Shown: piece by piece, positions 62,097 to 64,000 of the stretch
How positions within the stretch are numbered: position 1 is the first letter of the stretch
Layout: each line of letters begins with the position of its first letter
NCBI RefSeq assembly: GCF_016595245.1
Contig: NZ_JAENHM010000060.1
Location: forward strand, 1-64,000
Length of the DNA stretch: 64,000 bases
DNA from: Azospirillum endophyticum
GTDB taxonomy: Bacteria; Pseudomonadota; Alphaproteobacteria; Azospirillales; Azospirillaceae
Reading direction: 5' to 3'
The notes under the pieces: model-generated
What the model saw: only the letters and a program-made list of their open reading frames with translations
Told to the model about the DNA's origin: nothing
The model's database searches: none
Position numbers and translations under genes: made by a program

Positions 62097-63938
62097 TCAG
62101 TCGCGGCCCCAAAGCCCGCGCTCGCCCAGATCCTCGCCGCGCTGCCGCTCCAGCGCCTGGGAGTAGCGGCGGAGCGCGAAGGACTCCGTCACATAGCCGA
62201 TGATCCGCCGGTCGGTGGGAGACGACAGCACCGGCAAGGCCTCCACCTCCTCGCTGCCGAAACGGTTCAGCACCGTGCGGGCATCGTCGCCGGGCATCAG
62301 CACCGCGTCGGCATTGCGGGCGAAGGACCCGACCCGCGTCTCGGTGGCGGCGGCGCTCTGGTCGGGATCGTGGATGACCGACATGTCGACGATGCCGGCA
62401 TAGCGGCCCGTCTCGTCCACCGCGAAGACCGCCTTGGTCGAGCCCAGCGGGTAGAGGCGGCGCAGCGCCTCCACCGTCAGGCTGGCGGGTACCGTCTTGG
62501 CATCCCGGCGCATCAGCCGGAAGGCCGTCAGCTCCGACAGCCAGCCGATGTCGTAGGCCCCGCGGATCGGTACGCCGCGCAGGTGGAAGCGCCAGGTGGC
62601 GAAGGAATAGCCGAAGGCCTGCCGCACCACGGTGGTCGACAGCACCACCCCGATCAGCACGCCCGACGCCGCCCACAGATCCTGCGTCGTCTCCAGCACC
62701 AGCAGCACCATGGTGACCGGCGCGCCGACGACGCCGGCGGCGACCGACCCCATGCCGACCAGCAGCAGCAGGCCGCTGTCGATCCCCAGCCCCGGCATGA
62801 AAGCCGCGGTGGCCTGGCCCAGCAGGCCGCCGAACAGCCCGCCGATGAACAGCGAGGCGCTGAACAGGCCGCCGCGGAAGCCCGAGCCCAGCGACAGGGC
62901 CGAGGCCAGGATCTTCGCCACCAGCGTCAAGGCCAGCGCCAGCGCGCCGCCGGCCAGTTCCGGAGGCACGGCACCGGGGCCGCTGCCCATCACGGCCGGC
63001 ACCGCCAGGGCCAGCGCGCCGACCGTGAGCCCGCCGATGGCGGGACGCGCCCAGCGCGGAACCGGCAGGCGGTTGAACCCGCGTTCCGCCACCGTCACCG
63101 CCTGCATGGCGAGGATGCTCAGCCAGCCGGCGAGGAAGCCGACGACGCCGCAGGCGGCATAATCCCAGCCGGCGATCTGCACCGGCCGGCCGAGCGCCAG
63201 CGGCATTTCGCCGCCGGTCAGCAGGGCCGAGGCCGCCACCCCCAGCGCCGCCGCCGCCCCGACCGGGGCCAGCACCGCCAGCGTATAGCCGCCGAGTACC
63301 AGTTCGAAGGCGTAGAAGGCGCCGGCGAGTGGGGCATGATAGGCCGCGGCGATGGCGGCCGCGGCCCCGCAGCCGACCATGGTGCGCAGATCCGCGCGGC
63401 GCAGCCGCAGACGCTGGCCCAGCGCCGACGCCAGCCCGGCACCGGCCTGGGTATAGGCCGCCTCCATGCCGACCGACGCGCCCGAGGCGTTGGACAGGGC
63501 GGTCGTCACCGTCAGCCGCAAGCTGTCGATCAGCGACATCTTGCCGCCGTAGAGCGCATTCGCCTCCACTGCGTCGACGATGGCGTTGGAACGCCAGCGC
63601 CGCACCAGCATCGACAGGAGGCCCAGCAGCAACCCGCCCACCGCTGGGACACCCAGCGTCCGCAGCAGGTCGGGCGCACCCTGCCCCAGCCGCTCGCCCT
63701 CCGGCAGGTCGAAGACCAGCGCCTGCATCAGCAGCACCGCTTCGTGCAGAAGCCCGACCGCCAGCCCCACCGCCCCGCCGACCAGCGCCGCGAGCACCAC
63801 CACGGCCAGCGCGCTGTTGCGCACGCTCCAGCGGTCGGACACGGTGGTGGCGGCGGACGCATCGAGCGTCGCATAGGGGTCGCTTCCGGCGCGGGCGTTG
63901 TCGCCCACGCCGTCGAGGGAGGCGGAGTTGTCAGGCAT
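62097..63938 (-). CDS. ClC-type chloride channel/transporter with CBS domains
   Basis: A 613-aa ion channel or Cl-/H+ antiporter. The membrane part (about 30-440) has the ClC motifs in variant form: SGASVGMEAAYTQAGAG (gating Glu in GME, about 150-166) and GSGPGAVPPELAGG (about 312-325). The C-terminal part (about 480-600) is a pair of CBS domains (KTVPASLTVEALRRLYPLGS and NADAVLMPGDDARTVLNRFG) that would sense adenine nucleotides. Start is the ATG at 63938 (GTG 63944 possible). The window ends upstream, so its promoter is only partly visible. Confidence 0.9.
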   Translation of the reverse strand: MPDNSASLDGVGDNARAGSDPYATLDASAATTVSDRWSVRNSALAVVVLAALVGGAVGLAVGLLHEAVLLMQALVFDLPEGERLGQGAPDLLRTLGVPAVGGLLLGLLSMLVRRWRSNAIVDAVEANALYGGKMSLIDSLRLTVTTALSNASGASVGMEAAYTQAGAGLASALGQRLRLRRADLRTMVGCGAAAAIAAAYHAPLAGAFYAFELVLGGYTLAVLAPVGAAAALGVAASALLTGGEMPLALGRPVQIAGWDYAACGVVGFLAGWLSILAMQAVTVAERGFNRLPVPRWARPAIGGLTVGALALAVPAVMGSGPGAVPPELAGGALALALTLVAKILASALSLGSGFRGGLFSASLFIGGLFGGLLGQATAAFMPGLGIDSGLLLLVGMGSVAAGVVGAPVTMVLLVLETTQDLWAASGVLIGVVLSTTVVRQAFGYSFATWRFHLRGVPIRGAYDIGWLSELTAFRLMRRDAKTVPASLTVEALRRLYPLGSTKAVFAVDETGRYAGIVDMSVIHDPDQSAAATETRVGSFARNADAVLMPGDDARTVLNRFGSEEVEALPVLSSPTDRRIIGYVTESFALRRYSQALERQRGEDLGERGLWGRD

Positions 63939-64000
63939 TGTCACGCTGATCGATGGGACTTCCGTACGGGGACAATGGGCTGGACGGGCGTGAGTTCCGT

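Overview
The window is GC-rich alphaproteobacterial chromosome, most like Azospirillum or a close Rhodospirillales relative. The grounds are gene order (argS-SPOR-nagZ-scpA-scpB-tatABC), the typical boxA rRNA leader, and the protein sequences. It opens with the 5' end of a 16S rRNA gene on the minus strand, with its leader and promoter. sbcD/sbcC (DNA end processing), a MoxR-type ATPase, a small cupin and alaS follow. A long co-oriented minus-strand run (dgt, argS, SPOR protein, nagZ, M50 protease, scpA, scpB, tatA, tatB, tatC) covers tRNA charging, dNTP control, cell-wall recycling, chromosome condensation and twin-arginine export. erpA, xthA and an unknown coiled-coil gene lead to tRNA-Ser(UGA).

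From 21047 to 31549 a 10.5-kb integrative element sits in the 3' end of tRNA-Ser. It has a 15-bp direct repeat at both ends, a P4-type tyrosine recombinase next to attR, two excisionase/AlpA-like DNA-binding proteins, a primase-like zinc-domain protein, a TOPRIM+DUF927 primase/helicase, an Xre repressor with a self-overlapping operator, one HK97-fold major capsid protein, and no visible terminase, portal, protease or tail genes. This is the look of a phage satellite. Its most striking feature is a pair of 105-bp arrays, each with seven copies of a 9-mer (GGTGTAACC or variants) in identical spacing. They lie in inverted orientation about 6 kb apart, one inside the small gene behind the primase and one behind the integrase. 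The layout recalls the two-site (ori/crr) replication origin of satellite P4. The capsid operon also has an SD-masking hairpin, a 37-nt palindrome, and a signal-peptide-like N-terminus on the capsid. An AT-rich membrane-anchored cargo gene lies beside the right array.

Just outside attR is a second AT-rich patch with an orphan ParA-type ATPase. Core genes then resume: two lipoproteins, two unknown tandem genes, pepN, a small cytochrome c, a CoxG-like protein, another lipoprotein, folK and a folB-like gene, a small unknown gene, a lone receiver protein, an RND efflux pair, an amidohydrolase remnant lacking its catalytic barrel, a glycosyltransferase, a ClpP paralogue whose catalytic Asp appears to be Asn, a PRC-barrel protein and an OpgC-like membrane protein.

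The right end is respiratory and membrane-related: DUF2243 protein, caa3-type CtaG, a three-haem cytochrome c, a peptidoglycan-binding lipoprotein, and a heme-copper oxidase with fused subunits I+III and a haem-bearing subunit II. A TIGR02587/TIGR02588 membrane pair and a ClC channel with CBS domains follow. Family names were assigned from memory of motifs; no search was run.
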